Of a DNA stretch of 64,000 nucleotides, positions 61,508-64,000 are shown in pieces. Source of the stretch: Oidiodendron maius Zn (Eukaryota > Ascomycota > Leotiomycetes > Myxotrichaceae). The notes below the pieces were generated by a model. The model saw nothing but the letters and a program-made list of their open reading frames with translations, had not been told where the DNA came from and made no database searches. Within the stretch, counting starts at the first letter, position 1, and each line of letters begins with the position of its first letter. The stretch lies in the NCBI GenBank assembly GCA_000827325.1, contig KN832871.1, positions 1,426,001 to 1,490,000 of the forward strand. Direction: 5' to 3'. The position numbers were made by a program, and so were the translations under genes.

Positions 61508-61517
61508 GGTGGTGGGT

Positions 61518-61736
61518 CACCAGGGGGTGTCAGAATTGATGGCACAGGTGCATACCCAACTTCTTCTTCTATATTACTATAACGCGCTCTCCCACCAGAT
61601 TCCACTACTAATTTACATCGATTAGGCATCTCAGATATATGCGCACGAACTTTTTCCATTTTAATGTTGCTCCATTGCTAATGTGGTATTTCAGCTAAAG
61701 TGGTGCCTGTGCCATCAATTCTGACACCCCCTGGTG
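61518..61736. mobile_element. MITE-like element B of tandem array (219 bp)
   Basis: Begins CACCAGGGGG and ends CCCCCTGGTG. The terminal inverted repeats are perfect over 31 bp (61518-61548 with 61706-61736) and include TGTCAGAATTGATGG. The interior is unlike A. It is separated from C by GTC. Confidence 0.85.
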
Positions 61737-61739
61737 GTC

Positions 61740-61946
61740 CACCAGGGGTTGCAAGGACACTCGAAGTTCAAAACTGCTTATAAATTTCCAACGCAAAACA
61801 AGAGAAAAATTCCCAAGAGCCCATTTTGTTCTCCGTAATTAGCTCTATATCTCAGTGTATTTTATGTTTATTCAAAAAGTGTGGTTTGTGTCGCGAACTA
61901 CTATTGACTTTCGTGGGTGTCCCATGAGCTGCTGCAACCCCTGGTG
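61740..61946. mobile_element. MITE-like element C of tandem array (207 bp)
   Basis: Begins CACCAGGGGTTGCA and ends with its exact complement; beyond these 14 bp the inverted repeat continues imperfectly with a GGACAC motif. The interior left side (CTGCTTATAAATTTCCAACG) resembles the interior of element E, which supports common descent. It is separated from D by GGT. Confidence 0.8.
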
Positions 61947-61949
61947 GGT

Positions 61950-62163
61950 CACCAGTGGGTGCATTAATTCATGGGACACCTGAATTTTATCACACGCTTC
62001 TAACTTTACAACACAATATAATTAAAGCTTCTAAATTGATGAGAACATTCGCTATACTGAGTTCTCTATTTTTACAGCTTTAGTTTTGTTTTAGGCTCGA
62101 AATTGTGAAAGAAATCCCGATTGTAAATTTCACGTGTCCCATGAATTAGTGCACCCACTGGTG
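61950..62163. mobile_element. MITE-like element D of tandem array (214 bp)
   Basis: Begins CACCAGTGGGTGC and ends GCACCCACTGGTG. The inverted repeats match for about 30 bp with one mismatch and include AATTCATGGGACAC. The same GGT trinucleotide lies on both sides (61947-61949 and 62164-62166), as a 3-bp target duplication would. Confidence 0.85.
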
Positions 62164-62166
62164 GGT

Positions 62167-62382
62167 TACCAGTAGGTGTCAGAATTGATGAACAATCGAA
62201 AACTGCTACTAATATATAACTTTTCAACACAATAGAATATTAAATTTTTAAATAGGCAGAACTATTATTTACAGCTTCTATTATATTTATATTAACTTTT
62301 TATACGTCTTAATCTTGCAGTTGTTGAAGTATTACACTTGCGAAACTTTTCGGTTATTCCTCAATTCTGACAACCACTGGTG
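62167..62382. mobile_element. MITE-like element E of tandem array (216 bp)
   Basis: Begins TACCAG and ends CTGGTG, with the TGTCAGAATTGATG-type ends of element A. It is the inverted twin of A (207 identical bases). It overlaps the 3' end of the minus-strand ORF 62354-62932. Confidence 0.85.
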
Positions 62383-62932
62383 ACCTAATGCAATAAAACG
62401 AAATCCATGCGATAAACCTAATTCCTTCCTTGCTCCCGGTCACATGAGGCCAAATTTCCCTAGAAATCTCTTCATGATTCCAGGCTCCGTTTCGACATTC
62501 GTACGTTGGTGGGCCCATATCTGGGAATTCGCTCCGCAGCCATCGATGCGTAATTGCTATTGACTCTGTCGGATTCTCATGGAAAGTTTTTTTGAGTGCA
62601 GTTTCCATACGCTTACCCATTTTCTCATATTTCTGGCTCCCACCCTTCTGCCTCTTCACTCTTCTCCTCTTCCGGCTCTTCTTCTTCTGCCTATTGTCGA
62701 ATGATTCTTCAAAGCCACTCTTGGTTCCTTGGGATGGTTTTCCGGTCTTAGGCGGTTGATCTTCCGCGGACATACTGGGAGGGGCCGGGGCATGGTATTT
62801 GGTTTTTTCCACACTGTTCTGGAAAGGGCGGTCAGGAAGATTGTTTGACGAGGGACGAGGGGTCTGGGAAGGGTTCTCCTGAAGCTCCTCTCCTTCCCCG
62901 TCCATCATGTCTTCTTCTTCCTCATCCACCAT
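62354..62932 (-). CDS. Lysine-rich protein of unknown function, 3' end inside element E
   Basis: A 192-codon frame from ATG at 62932 (MVDEEEEDMMDGEGEEL). It is acidic at the start, Pro/Ser-rich in the middle, and has a strongly basic run (RQKKKSRKRRRVKRQK, about residues 80-97) that resembles a nuclear localisation signal. A folded-looking end follows (WLRSEFPDMGPPTYECRNGA, WNHEEISREIWPHVTG). The last codons and the stop lie in or next to the end of element E, so the original C-terminus is probably replaced. I do not recognise it. It may be a truncated host gene or part of an unknown mobile element; expression is uncertain. Confidence 0.4.
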   Translation of the reverse strand: MVDEEEEDMMDGEGEELQENPSQTPRPSSNNLPDRPFQNSVEKTKYHAPAPPSMSAEDQPPKTGKPSQGTKSGFEESFDNRQKKKSRKRRRVKRQKGGSQKYEKMGKRMETALKKTFHENPTESIAITHRWLRSEFPDMGPPTYECRNGAWNHEEISREIWPHVTGSKEGIRFIAWISFYCIRSPVVVRIEE

Positions 62933-63684
62933 GGGAGAACGTTCCGCTAGTGGAAAGCGAGCTGGCCGGTTGATAGCCGGTTGCTGGGAAAAGGAAAGGC
63001 GAGCTTAAAGATATAACAACTAATTCAACCACCCTTTTTGACCCTATATTGCATATACAGTATCACCGGAGTGATACAAACACTTAACAAGAGCTTCAAG
63101 TCCCGTTAGTTAACGAGAGCTCCGATAATCGATTCGTGGGTCCTTTCGGTAACTGTCTGCGCTCTGTATGTCCAATACCGTCTAGTGAAAATTTTTCATA
63201 CACCCCAGAGGTGTCCTATCGTACAATCTAGGCAACCGGTTCAATAAGTTTAATTGATTGATTCTGCAGTTGTATCAAGGGCCTGCTCCCTAGACAGGCA
63301 GATCGTATATCGGATGGTACCTATTTTGATGGTAGTCCTCTGTTCTGGTGTTGTGCCGTACGGTCGCACGGTCGCAATCAGGGCGCCACCCCTTCGTACG
63401 ATCGTAACAACACAACAACTCAGCTCCATAGAATGCGCTGGTCTCCCGTTGGCTCTAGAGCAGTAGAACTGACCCTAGGTTTGTAGCCAGCACCACGTAC
63501 AGGTGGGAGTTCGACTTTGCTGGCCCTAGTGTTTTGGTGTTTTCGGCTAAAATGCACCCTGGTGAGGCATGCACGTGCGATGATGACTAATGATCGGCTA
63601 ATCTCTTAGCGCGCACTTTTCGTTATCCAAAACTTTCCCTTTCGTAAATTTCAATAACTCCAGCTCCTCAAACTCTACCGCAAC
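62933..63684. other. Intergenic: RPL12 promoter
   Basis: About 750 bp. An ACCCTA core (63472-63477), as in Tbf1-type sites, lies about 210 bp before the uL11 start. No gene was recognised. Confidence 0.4.

Positions 63685-64000
<316 letters not shown>

Noticed and set aside
63485-63528. tRNA-like hairpin (GCCAGCA ... TGCTGGC with a GTTCGA motif)
   Set aside because: Too short, with no D-arm or anticodon arm; only one stem can be formed.

Overview
The window is nuclear DNA from a filamentous ascomycete (Pezizomycotina). The evidence is short introns (mostly 45-60 nt, GTRNGT donors, CTRAY branch points), compact genes on both strands, and family members at typical Pezizomycotina lengths: a LAMMER kinase, an AIM3-like protein, a myotubularin, a GH3 beta-glucosidase and a KHA1-type antiporter. 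The class cannot be fixed from sequence alone; Leotiomycetes is a guess. Exon joins were worked out by hand from splice consensus, reading phase and family conservation. No operons or clusters are evident.

From 1 to 38.8 kb the window is gene-dense and mostly housekeeping. In order: the end of an acidic unknown protein; a NIPA-type Mg2+ transporter; ribosomal protein uS3; myotubularin YMR1; PheRS beta (FRS1); PP2A scaffold subunit A (TPD3); methyltransferase EFM4; a secreted GH3 beta-glucosidase; an unknown single-exon protein; long-form tRNase Z (TRZ1); a LAMMER kinase; sideroflexin (FSF1); an AIM3-like actin-patch protein; a BTB protein; TCTP; and sphingolipid C4-hydroxylase (SUR2). Many neighbours are divergent or tail-to-tail, so promoters are shared or terminator spacers are short.

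From 39 to 58.4 kb genes are more widely spaced: a CBM48-like protein, a relic resembling the N-terminus of fungal NLR/STAND genes, a secreted beta-propeller-like protein, a KHA1 antiporter, an ELO fatty-acid elongase, a 3.5-kb gap with a 17-bp minisatellite and decayed coding sequence, and the COPII coat gene SEC23.

From 58.4 to 63.7 kb lies a mobile-element island. It holds fossil fragments of a Ty3/Gypsy and a Ty1/Copia pol gene, a TA-rich stretch, a 9-bp minisatellite, and the most striking structure in the window: a tandem array of five ~215-bp elements. Each has its own terminal inverted repeats ending in CACCAG...CTGGTG. The outermost two are identical to each other over 207 bp in inverted orientation. 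The array supplies the 3' end of an unknown lysine-rich ORF. The window closes with the first exons of ribosomal protein uL11 (RPL12).
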